Source: DATNPH01 sp036703315
Lineage (GTDB): Bacteria > Cyanobacteriota > Cyanobacteriia > Cyanobacteriales > Coleofasciculaceae
Assembly (NCBI GenBank): GCA_036703315.1
Contig: DATNPH010000280.1
Coordinates: 1 to 32,295, forward strand
Direction: 5' to 3'
Length of the DNA stretch: 32,295 nt
Made by a program: the position numbers and the translations under genes. The notes below the pieces were generated by a model. It made no database searches. It was not told the DNA's origin and was given only the letters and a program-made list of their open reading frames with translations. Each line of letters begins with the position of its first letter. Position 1 is the first letter of the stretch. Of this stretch, positions 1-7,506 are shown piece after piece.

Positions 1-984
1 CGTACTAAACTCAGTGGTATCCTCTATCTAGAAAATAATCTCACCACCGATGCGTTTACAAAAGACCGCGTTGAACTGTTGAAACTTTTATCCGCTCAAG
101 TTGCCATTTCCATCGAAAATGCCCAACTTTACACCAACTTACAGCAGTTCAACGAAAATTTAGAGCAATTAGTCCAGCAGCGCACGGCAGAACTTTCCCA
201 AGTCCTAGCAGACCTCCAATCTACCCAAAAGAAACTGGTAGAATCCGAGAAAATGGCGTCACTAGGCGGTTTGGTCGCTGGTGTTGCCCATGAAATCAAT
301 ACTCCAGTTGGCATTGGCATCACCGCAGCTTCTCTGTTAGCCGACAAAATCACAGAGTTTTTCGAGACGTATAAAAGCGGACAGATGAAGCGATCGCAAC
401 TCGAAAAGTTTCTGGATACCGCCATGCAGAGCAGTAGTATGGTCTTGAGCAACCTCAACCGTGCCGCTGACTTAATCCAGAGTTTCAAACAAGTAGCGGT
501 CGATCAGTCCAGCGAAGAACAACGCACCTTCAACCTCAAACAGTATCTCTCCGAGAATTTGATTTCCCTCAGACCCAAACTGAGAACTACCCCTCATCAG
601 GTGGAAATCAAAGGAGATGAAACGCTCATGCTGAACACTTACCCAGGTGCATTATCTCAGATTGTCACCAATCTGGTCATGAACTCCCTCACCCATGCCT
701 ACTCCCCCGAAGACGCCGGACATCTGGTTTTTGACTTCAAACAAGAGGGTGAGCAGATTATCTTGGAATACTCCGATGATGGCAAAGGCATTCCTAAGGA
801 GAACTTAAGCAAAATCTTTGACCCCTTCTTCACCACAAAACGAGGTCAGGGAGGCAGCGGTTTGGGTTTGCATATTGTTTACAATCTGGTTACCCAAAAA
901 CTCAATGGTACGATTGAATGTGAAAGTCAAGTGGGTGTGGGTACGAAGTTTATTATTAAGTTACCCAGTCAAGTTAGGAAGTAG
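1..984 (+). CDS. Sensor histidine kinase, C-terminal part (5' end outside the window)
   Basis: The frame is open from the first base, so this is the tail of a longer gene. The first 40 or so residues (ILYLEN, then AQVAISIENAQLY) are the end of a GAF domain. A coiled coil follows (NENLEQLVQQRTAEL), then the kinase core: an H-box with the phospho-acceptor His in GVAHEINTP, an N-box (NLVMNSLTHAY), G1 (DDGKGIP), an F-box (FDPFFTTKRG) and G2 (GSGLGLHIV). This arrangement is known from the large cyanobacterial proteins that join Ser/Thr kinase, AAA ATPase, GAF and histidine kinase modules; whether the missing N-terminus has them cannot be seen. No membrane segment appears in the visible part. A receiver-adenylyl cyclase follows 214 bp downstream on the same strand and is the obvious candidate partner (inference). 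The stop is TAG at 982-984. Confidence 0.93.
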   Translation, partial: RTKLSGILYLENNLTTDAFTKDRVELLKLLSAQVAISIENAQLYTNLQQFNENLEQLVQQRTAELSQVLADLQSTQKKLVESEKMASLGGLVAGVAHEINTPVGIGITAASLLADKITEFFETYKSGQMKRSQLEKFLDTAMQSSSMVLSNLNRAADLIQSFKQVAVDQSSEEQRTFNLKQYLSENLISLRPKLRTTPHQVEIKGDETLMLNTYPGALSQIVTNLVMNSLTHAYSPEDAGHLVFDFKQEGEQIILEYSDDGKGIPKENLSKIFDPFFTTKRGQGGSGLGLHIVYNLVTQKLNGTIECESQVGVGTKFIIKLPSQVRK

Positions 985-1142
985 CTTTTCACTTTTGTAG
1001 AGCAGACCGGAAAGCTTGCTAGGGTGCAAATATCTTACTTGCTTGGGTGCAGTGAATGTTGCGACCCCGGAGCCACTGTCTTTACATGGCAGATAACTAG
1101 GCTTATCTAGTCTTTAATCAAAGGATTTTTTGGATAGACTCT

Positions 1143-1165
1143 GTAGGTGGGTCAATCCCACCTAC
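1143..1165. repeat. Palindromic hairpin GTAGGTGGG/CCCACCTAC
   Basis: A perfect 9-bp inverted repeat with a 5-nt loop (TCAAT) lies 33 bp before the cyclase start. There is no T-run, so a terminator is unlikely. It resembles the small GTGGG...CCCAC palindromes scattered through cyanobacterial spacers (recollection, not searched). The rest of the 985-1198 spacer shows nothing recognisable. Confidence 0.55.
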
Positions 1166-1198
1166 TAATGAAATAACGAAAGCAATTAATAAATAACA

Positions 1199-2692
1199 AT
1201 GTCAGAAAAAAATCAAAACCCACCGATTAATGAAGATGATGATGAACTAATTTTTACTGATGAAGACGATGATAAATTAGTCTTTGCTGATGAAGATGAG
1301 CAAGAATTAATTTCTACAAATACTAACGAAAATAAATTAGCTTTTACTGACACCAACAAGTTACCCATATCCGCCAAAGACACCTGGAAAATTTTAGTGG
1401 TGGACGATGAAGCCGAGATTCACAACGTTACCAAACTAGTACTGAATGATTTTACATTTGAAGGCAAACCCATAAATTTTATTAGCGCCTACTCTGGGGA
1501 AGAAGCCAAAGCCTTAATCGAAAAAAACCCAGATACTGCCCTGATTTTGCTCGATGTGGTCATGGAAACCGATGACGCGGGCTTGGATGTAGTGAAATAT
1601 ATCCGGGATGTCTTAGGTAATTTATTTGTACGGATTATTTTACGCACGGGGCAACCCGGACAAGCCCCAGAAGATGTCGTGATTATTCACTATGATATTA
1701 ATGACTATAAAACAAAAACCGAACTAACTACTCGCAAACTTTTTACTGCAATAGTGACAGCATTGAGAGCATTTCGTGCTCTTACCAAGCTCGAGGCGAG
1801 CAGAAGAGAACTCGCACAAATAGCCCAAGCGTCGGCACGATTTGTACCCCGTCAATTTTTGCACTTTCTACACAAGGAGAGTATCGTTGATGCCAAATTA
1901 GGGGATTCGGTGCAAGCAGCAATGACTATTATGTTTGCCGACATTCGCTCATTTACCAGCTTGTCGGAGAAGATGTCTCCTCAAGAAAATTTTGATTTTA
2001 TCAATTCCTACTTGCATCAGGTCGGTCCAGTGATCCGCCAGCACAACGGCTTTATTGATAAATATATTGGCGATGCCATCATGGCTCTGTTTCCCGAAAC
2101 CGCCGATGATGCCATTACCGCAGCCATTGAAATGCAAAAGCAAGTGGCAATCTATAACGAGTATCGCCAAAACAGTGGCTACCTGCCCATTGCGATCGGC
2201 ATTGGCATCCATATCGGCAGCATAATGCTGGGCATTATTGGGGAGGAGGAGCGCATGGACAGCACGGTGATTGCTGATGCGGTGAATCTGGCATCTCGGT
2301 TGGAACATTTAACCAAACTCTACGGAGCAGGTATCATCATTAGCGTACAAACCCTGTCTCAACTTGATGACCCCCAAAAGTACACCTGCCGATTTCTTGA
2401 CCGAGTTCAGGTAAGAGGAAAACAGGCTCCTGTGGCTGTATTTGAAATGTACGACGGTGACCCTCAGCCCTTGAGAGAACTCAAAACCCAAACCAAAAGC
2501 GGCTTTGAGCAGGGCGTTTGGCTCTACTTCCAGGAGGAATTTACCGCAGCACGGCAATACTTCGAGCGGGTTTTGCAAGTGAATGACAACGATTTAGCCG
2601 CCCGTCTTTATCTGGAACGCTGCGATTTATCCCAACAAACTGGACTAAACCTGAAATGGGAGGAAATTGAGGTGGTTCGTAAGACAAGATGA
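1199..2692 (+). CDS. Response regulator with class III adenylyl cyclase output
   Basis: This 497-residue soluble protein starts with an acidic tail (about residues 12-52) made of four degenerate 10-residue units such as EDDDELIFTD and EDDDKLVFAD. A receiver domain follows (about 63-190), with acidic residues D69-D70 and phospho-acceptor D119 (LILLDVVM). It has the RTGQPGQAPE and DINDYKTKTELT segments seen in a distinct receiver subfamily. The class III cyclase domain covers about 238-418. Metal aspartates are D248 (FADIRSFTSLSE) and D292 (YIGDAIMALF), the purine-selecting pair is K288 and T356, and N363 and R367 fit the transition-state residues. Lys plus Thr is the pattern of class IIIb adenylyl cyclases, so ATP to cAMP is predicted. 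The C-terminal 70 residues resemble one TPR-like helical hairpin. The upstream kinase is the likely phosphodonor (inference). No good Shine-Dalgarno precedes the ATG. Confidence 0.93.
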   Translation: MSEKNQNPPINEDDDELIFTDEDDDKLVFADEDEQELISTNTNENKLAFTDTNKLPISAKDTWKILVVDDEAEIHNVTKLVLNDFTFEGKPINFISAYSGEEAKALIEKNPDTALILLDVVMETDDAGLDVVKYIRDVLGNLFVRIILRTGQPGQAPEDVVIIHYDINDYKTKTELTTRKLFTAIVTALRAFRALTKLEASRRELAQIAQASARFVPRQFLHFLHKESIVDAKLGDSVQAAMTIMFADIRSFTSLSEKMSPQENFDFINSYLHQVGPVIRQHNGFIDKYIGDAIMALFPETADDAITAAIEMQKQVAIYNEYRQNSGYLPIAIGIGIHIGSIMLGIIGEEERMDSTVIADAVNLASRLEHLTKLYGAGIIISVQTLSQLDDPQKYTCRFLDRVQVRGKQAPVAVFEMYDGDPQPLRELKTQTKSGFEQGVWLYFQEEFTAARQYFERVLQVNDNDLAARLYLERCDLSQQTGLNLKWEEIEVVRKTR

Positions 2693-2726
2693 GTTTGCAG
2701 CTTCCAGGAAAAAAGGAGTCACTCAA

Positions 2727-2770
2727 CCCCGCCATTCCTCCTAAATTTAGCCCTGGGAGGAATGGCGGGG
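2727..2770. repeat. Large perfect hairpin after the cyclase gene
   Basis: Two 15-nt arms (2727-2741 and 2756-2770) are perfect reverse complements around a 14-nt loop that contains TAAATTTA. It begins 34 nt after the cyclase stop, where a terminator would sit. The arm is followed by TGTTAG rather than a T-run, so it may instead be a mobile or dispersed palindrome, or a 3'-end stabiliser. Confidence 0.6.
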
Positions 2771-3199
2771 TGTTAGTAGGCGAGTAAGCGAGTGCTTCTT
2801 GTGAAAGTGACTTGGATTACTCATGCCGTGAGAAATTATCACGGCTCAGTCGCTATATCAATCACTTGGCGCACTTAGGTAATTCCTTAATCTAAAAGCA
2901 TTGATGTACAACTTAGCCGAAAGCGATCGCTCTCGATTAGGCTGTTAGGAGCCCACTTTCAGTAATTTGGCGGATGAAAATTCAGCAATATTGTCAATGC
3001 GAAAAAGAGAAAGTACGCTAACAATACAAAAAGTTACCAATGGTGATTTGTAATTTCTGTATAAACATAGAGCTGTCTGTATAGGTTCACTAGATAGAAT
3101 GCTAGAGGTGTCAAAAGTGTCGAGAAATGTGAAGTAAATTCAACGGCTCGATGGGGAAGCATAACTACCAGAATCATTACATTGAATCATTAAGTAGTT
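2771..3199. other. Spacer of about 430 bp without a gene
   Basis: No credible reading frame. It holds a small hairpin (GCCGTGA at 2825-2831 with TCACGGC at 2839-2845), one HIP1 site near 2924, and AT-rich sequence at 3000-3115 where the promoter of the following kinase would be expected. No promoter could be fixed with confidence. Confidence 0.5.
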
Positions 3200-6100
3200 A
3201 TGCTCGAATTTTTACAGATATTCTTTGATAAAAATTTTATTCCCTACGAACACAGCTATCTCTGGAAGCCTAGTTTAGTAGGGCTTAAGGTAGCGAGTGA
3301 TGTGATAATTACTCTCTCCTATTTCTCGATACTGCTGCTATTGAGCTATGTTCTGCGGCAGTATCCCAATATTTCCTTTCGGAGAATTTTCTGGCTGTTC
3401 TGCGCCTTCATCATTGCTGGCAGCATCACTCATCTAATGGCACTATGGACTCTTTGGCACTCAGATTCTTGGCTATTGAGTTTATTGAAAACAATTACCG
3501 CAGGAGTTTCCTTATACACCGCTAGGAAACTGGCACATTTGATTCCCGAAGCGTTGGCACTATCCAGTCATTTAATTGGGCTGAAAACAACCAACCAAGC
3601 ACCAGCCCAACAAATTGAGAAACATCAACAGACTGACTCCGAACGGCGAGAGTCTAGCCAACGACTTTCCTTGCTTATCCAACAGACTCCACTAGCCGTG
3701 ATTGAATGGACACTTAACTTTGAGGTAGTGGACTGGAATCCAGCAGCAGAAAGGATTTTTGGCTATAGCAAAACAGAAGCATTGGGGCGTCATGCTGTTG
3801 AATTGATCGTGCCTGACACTACCAAAGAGCAGGTAAAGCAACTTGGACAGCAGTTATTGCGGCAACAAGTGGGGATAAGTAGCATCAATGAGAATTTCAC
3901 TAAAGACGGTCATAAGATTTATTGTGAGTGGTACAATACGCCTCTCATTGACTCTCAGGGTGAGGTGATTGGTATTACTACTTTGGGTCAAAATATCACC
4001 AAGCGAAAGTTTGCCGAAGAGGCTTTGCAACAAGCTAAAAACCAGCTGGAAATTCAAGTTGAAGCGCGAACCCAGGAATTACAGCAAGCGTTAGCCCAGC
4101 TTAAGGAGGTTATTACCCACTTACAAAGTGAAATTGAGCAGCGCCAGCAGGTTGAAGCTGCACTCAGAGAGAGAGAACAACAGTATCGGAGTGTTGTTGA
4201 CAACGTTAAAGAAGTTATTTTCCAAACCGATGCAAATGGGTTTTGGACTTTCCTGAATCCAGCTTGGAGCAAAATCACAGGTTTTGCGATCGCGCAAACC
4301 CTCGGTACTCACTTCTTAGATTACGTTCATCCGAACGACAGACAGTACAATCTACAACAATTTCAATCTTTAATAGAAGGCAAAACAGAATACTGCCGTC
4401 ATGAGGTGCGCTACCTGACAGTATCCAACACTTATCGATGGATTGAGGTATTCGCACAAATAACGTTTGATGCCGAGGGAACAATCATCGGCACTTGTGG
4501 CACCCTTTATGACATCACAGAACGTCATCTAGGCGAAGCTGCACTCTTCAAGCGCGAACGTTACTTAGAGGCTTTAGTGGAAGTGCAACGCAGATTGTTG
4601 GCTTTCAAACAAGATAATCAGCAGGGGCTTTTAGACCAGACACCCTACATCGAAATTCTAGAACTACTGGGACAAGTTTCAGGTGCCAGCCGTGTTTACG
4701 TCTTTGAAAACCACCGGGATGCTAAAGGTAGTTTGCTGATGAGTCAACGTGCTGAATGGTGTGCGCTAGGCATCAACAAGGGAATTGACAACTCAACCCT
4801 ACAAAACCTTTACTATGAAGATTTTTTCCCTCGTTGGGCACAAGTGTTGTCGCAAGATGAAATTATTGCTGGTGCAGTTGCCGAATTTCCAGAATCAGAG
4901 CGTATAGTCTTAGGGCTACAGGGAATTCTGGCAATTCTGATTTTGCCCTTGAAGGTCAATGGTCAATTCTTTGGGTTTATTGGCTTTGACAACTGTACTG
5001 AAACCCGCCCTTGGGATGCATCAGAAATTGGTTTGTTGCGCATAGCCGCAGCAGCGCTTTCTCTATGGTACGAAAGCTTTCTGGCACATGAAGCCCGCTA
5101 TAGAAGTGAATCCAGATTACGAAAACAGCACAAGGCACTGTCTGAATTGGCGCGGTGTCCCTCTATCTACAATGGCAACTTGAGTGTTGCCTTACAGGAA
5201 ATCACAACCACAGTGACACGTACCCTTGAGGCTGAGCGCTGTAGTGTATGGTTCTATAACGACGATCGCTCTTTGATTCACTGCGTTGACCTCTACGAAC
5301 ACTCGCTCCACCAACATTCAGCTGGCTACCAACTCAAAGTCGAAGACTATCCAATCTATTTCAATACACTAGAAGCTGAGCGGGTTATTGCCGCCGCAGA
5401 TGCCCACAAAGATTCCCGCACCCAAGAGTTCTTAGATTGCTATCTAAGACCCTTGGGAATTACATCAATGTTAGATGTGCCAATTCGCGTGGGAGGAATT
5501 ACCGTTGGGGTGCTTTGTACGGAACATACTGGACTACAGCGACAGTGGGCATTGGAGGAGCAGAACTTTCTTAGCACGATCGCTTACATGACTTCTCTAG
5601 CGATGGAAGCTAGCCAGCGTGCGGCGGCACAGAAGGCACTGCGAGAGAGTGAGGAACGCTTTCGATCTTTGGTAGCTCATATCCCTGGCGTAGTTTACCG
5701 CTGCAAGTGTGATGCTAACCGGACAATGGAGTTCATCAGCGATGCTATCGAAGAAATTTTTGGTTATCCTGCCGCTGACTTTCTCCACAATCAAGTTCGA
5801 ACTTTTGCAAGTTTAATTGTCCCGCAAGACTTAGTAAGAGTTAAACAGGTTGTATCAGAGTGTTTAGCACAAAGACAGCCTTACCTGCTTGAGTACCGGA
5901 TTATTCGAGCTGACGGTAGCGTGAGATGGGTGTACGAGAAAGGTCGAGGAGTCTTCAGTGCACAGGACAATCTGCTGTGGCTAGACGGTGTGCTCTTTGA
6001 CATCACCGAGTACAGACAGACACAAGAAGAGCTACGGCACAGTGAGGAGCAGTTTCGCCAACTCACAGAAAACATTCACGAGGTCTTCTTTTTGGCGGCT

Positions 6101-7198
6101 CCCGATCTGAGTCGGATGTTCTACGTGAGCCGTGTCTATGAGGAAGTATGGGGTCGGACAACCAAGAGTTTGTACGAGCAACCTAGCTCTTGGATCGGTA
6201 GTGTGCATCCACAAGACCGCGATCGCGTGGCATCTGCTTTTGCACGACAACTCCAAGGAGAGCAAGATATCGACGAGGAGTATCGTATCATGCGACCTAA
6301 CGGGTCAGTGCGTTGGGTCTGGGTGCGTGCTTTTTTCATCTTCAATGAGGCAGGTGTCGCTACGCGACTGGCTGGCATTGCAGAGGACATCACAGCACGT
6401 AAGCAAGCAGAAGCAGAGATTCTGAATGCACTGGCAAAAGAAAAAGAACTCAGTGACCTTAAAACCCGCTTTATTTCTATTACATCCCACGAGTTTCGGA
6501 CTCCACTAACAACTATCATGTCCACTACCGAGTTACTGGAATACTATCAATGGACAAAAGAGGAGGAAATCGAGCAACTGCATCTGATTCAAGATGCCGT
6601 AAAACAAATGCTCCAGCTGTTGGAAGATTTGTTATTCATTGGAACAGCTGACGCTGGACAACTCCTATTCAACCCAGAACCGCTGGATCTGAGAAAATTT
6701 TGCCAAGATTTGGTTGCTGAACTCCAGCGAGGGGTGAGTTTGAAGCCAAGCCCTATGGGTTCCCAGCACAGGTTTATCTTTGTAAGTCCCGATCAAACTT
6801 TGCTGGCTTGCATGGATAAAAAACTGCTTCGGCAGTTGCTCAGTAACTTGCTCGTGAATGCTATCAAGTATTCTCCCTCTGGTGGCACAATCGAGTTTGA
6901 ACTGGCTTGTCAGGGTGACAAGGCAATCTTCCAAATTCAAGATCAGGGCATTGGAATAGATAAGGAAGACTTACCCCGACTGTTTGAGTTTTTCCATCGG
7001 GGGAAAAATGTAGGCGCGATCGCTGGAACAGGACTGGGATTGGCAATTGTCAAGAAGTGCGTTGATCTCCACAGGGGTCAGATTACTGTCAACAGTGCAG
7101 TAGGAGTAGGAACACAATTTATAGTGACACTGCCCTTAAAGAATCATTTCTCTCTCGCTTCCTTTGCTCAGCAATCCACCAATCGACATCTAATGTGA
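3200..7198 (+). CDS. Membrane sensor histidine kinase with degenerate ethylene-binding-like domain, PAS and GAF domains
   Basis: This protein has 1332 residues. Residues 24-122 form three membrane helices that match the ETR1-type ethylene sensor: D34 and Y41 (ASDVIITLSYFS), then FCAFIIAGSITHLMALWTL, then HLIPEAL. H78 fits ETR1 His69, but the Cu(I) ligand Cys65 is Gly74 here, and ETR1 Pro36 is Leu45. Next come PAS (about 155-268), a coiled coil, PAS (about 326-440), two GAF domains (about 455-625 and 640-805) and two more PAS domains (about 815-937 and 950-1066). The HisKA domain has H1097 (TSHEFRTPL). The ATPase domain has N1220 (NLLVNAIKYSP), G1 (DQGIGI) and G2 (GTGLGLAIV). There is no receiver domain, so a separate partner is needed; the receiver-GGDEF-EAL gene 308 bp downstream is the best candidate. 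The ligand is unknown. Confidence 0.93.
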   Translation: MLEFLQIFFDKNFIPYEHSYLWKPSLVGLKVASDVIITLSYFSILLLLSYVLRQYPNISFRRIFWLFCAFIIAGSITHLMALWTLWHSDSWLLSLLKTITAGVSLYTARKLAHLIPEALALSSHLIGLKTTNQAPAQQIEKHQQTDSERRESSQRLSLLIQQTPLAVIEWTLNFEVVDWNPAAERIFGYSKTEALGRHAVELIVPDTTKEQVKQLGQQLLRQQVGISSINENFTKDGHKIYCEWYNTPLIDSQGEVIGITTLGQNITKRKFAEEALQQAKNQLEIQVEARTQELQQALAQLKEVITHLQSEIEQRQQVEAALREREQQYRSVVDNVKEVIFQTDANGFWTFLNPAWSKITGFAIAQTLGTHFLDYVHPNDRQYNLQQFQSLIEGKTEYCRHEVRYLTVSNTYRWIEVFAQITFDAEGTIIGTCGTLYDITERHLGEAALFKRERYLEALVEVQRRLLAFKQDNQQGLLDQTPYIEILELLGQVSGASRVYVFENHRDAKGSLLMSQRAEWCALGINKGIDNSTLQNLYYEDFFPRWAQVLSQDEIIAGAVAEFPESERIVLGLQGILAILILPLKVNGQFFGFIGFDNCTETRPWDASEIGLLRIAAAALSLWYESFLAHEARYRSESRLRKQHKALSELARCPSIYNGNLSVALQEITTTVTRTLEAERCSVWFYNDDRSLIHCVDLYEHSLHQHSAGYQLKVEDYPIYFNTLEAERVIAAADAHKDSRTQEFLDCYLRPLGITSMLDVPIRVGGITVGVLCTEHTGLQRQWALEEQNFLSTIAYMTSLAMEASQRAAAQKALRESEERFRSLVAHIPGVVYRCKCDANRTMEFISDAIEEIFGYPAADFLHNQVRTFASLIVPQDLVRVKQVVSECLAQRQPYLLEYRIIRADGSVRWVYEKGRGVFSAQDNLLWLDGVLFDITEYRQTQEELRHSEEQFRQLTENIHEVFFLAAPDLSRMFYVSRVYEEVWGRTTKSLYEQPSSWIGSVHPQDRDRVASAFARQLQGEQDIDEEYRIMRPNGSVRWVWVRAFFIFNEAGVATRLAGIAEDITARKQAEAEILNALAKEKELSDLKTRFISITSHEFRTPLTTIMSTTELLEYYQWTKEEEIEQLHLIQDAVKQMLQLLEDLLFIGTADAGQLLFNPEPLDLRKFCQDLVAELQRGVSLKPSPMGSQHRFIFVSPDQTLLACMDKKLLRQLLSNLLVNAIKYSPSGGTIEFELACQGDKAIFQIQDQGIGIDKEDLPRLFEFFHRGKNVGAIAGTGLGLAIVKKCVDLHRGQITVNSAVGVGTQFIVTLPLKNHFSLASFAQQSTNRHLM

Positions 7199-7214
7199 TC
7201 AAGCTAAGGAAGTT

Positions 7215-7298
7215 AGACGCCCATGTACGCCAGTACACGAACGTCGCACCGAAAATCTCTATTCCCAACTAACCACTAACCACTAACCACTCCCTATT
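7215..7298 (-). repeat. Dispersed repeat, copy B, with CTAACCA heptamers
   Basis: Read on the minus strand, this block starts AATAGGGAGTGG, passes through heptamers (CTAACCA three times on the plus strand, 7269-7291), then GATTTTC, GTTCGTGTACT and CATGGGCGTCT. The same order with few changes occurs on the plus strand at 19398-19475. This is a shared ancestral element, not chance. The heptamer tract fits the short tandemly repeated repetitive (STRR) sequences known in cyanobacteria. Confidence 0.7.
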
Positions 7299-7300
7299 TC

Positions 7301-7483
7301 AGGACTTATGCAAGGAGTTCTGTTCACAACTTGTTCACATGTTTCTTCTAATGTAATAAACAGTATTTTTAGAACTTGTGCAATTGGTAGATAAGTATCA
7401 CTAGCTCAAGTTTGGCTGAAAACTGTAATCTCACCTGTACTCCATAAGCTACGTTTCATCAGTAGCTGAACTGTGTAAGTTCT
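7301..7483. repeat. Degenerate inverted-repeat element related to the AGGACTTACGCAA MITE
   Basis: The left end AGGACTTATGCAA (7301-7313) differs at one position from the terminal repeat of the element at 24670. The right end (7471-7483) matches the inverted copy at about 10 of 13 positions, and a further related half-site lies near 7371. It is probably a decayed relative filling the spacer before the EAL gene. Its boundaries are tentative. Confidence 0.4.
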
Positions 7484-7506
7484 AAACCTGTAAAGGAAGC
7501 TTTCTC

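Noticed and set aside
129..488. Minus-strand frame of 119 codons opposite the histidine kinase
   Set aside because: It lies wholly within an unmistakable kinase gene and has no domain or start signal. The same holds for the other frames opposite the cyclase, large kinase, EAL, acidic and PhoX genes.
2727..2770. Hairpin after the cyclase as a definite intrinsic terminator
   Set aside because: The stem is strong but no T-run follows; called as a repeat instead.
7269..7291. CTAACCA repeats as a CRISPR remnant
   Set aside because: The unit is 7 bp with no spacers, and no cas gene is present; it fits known cyanobacterial heptamer repeats.
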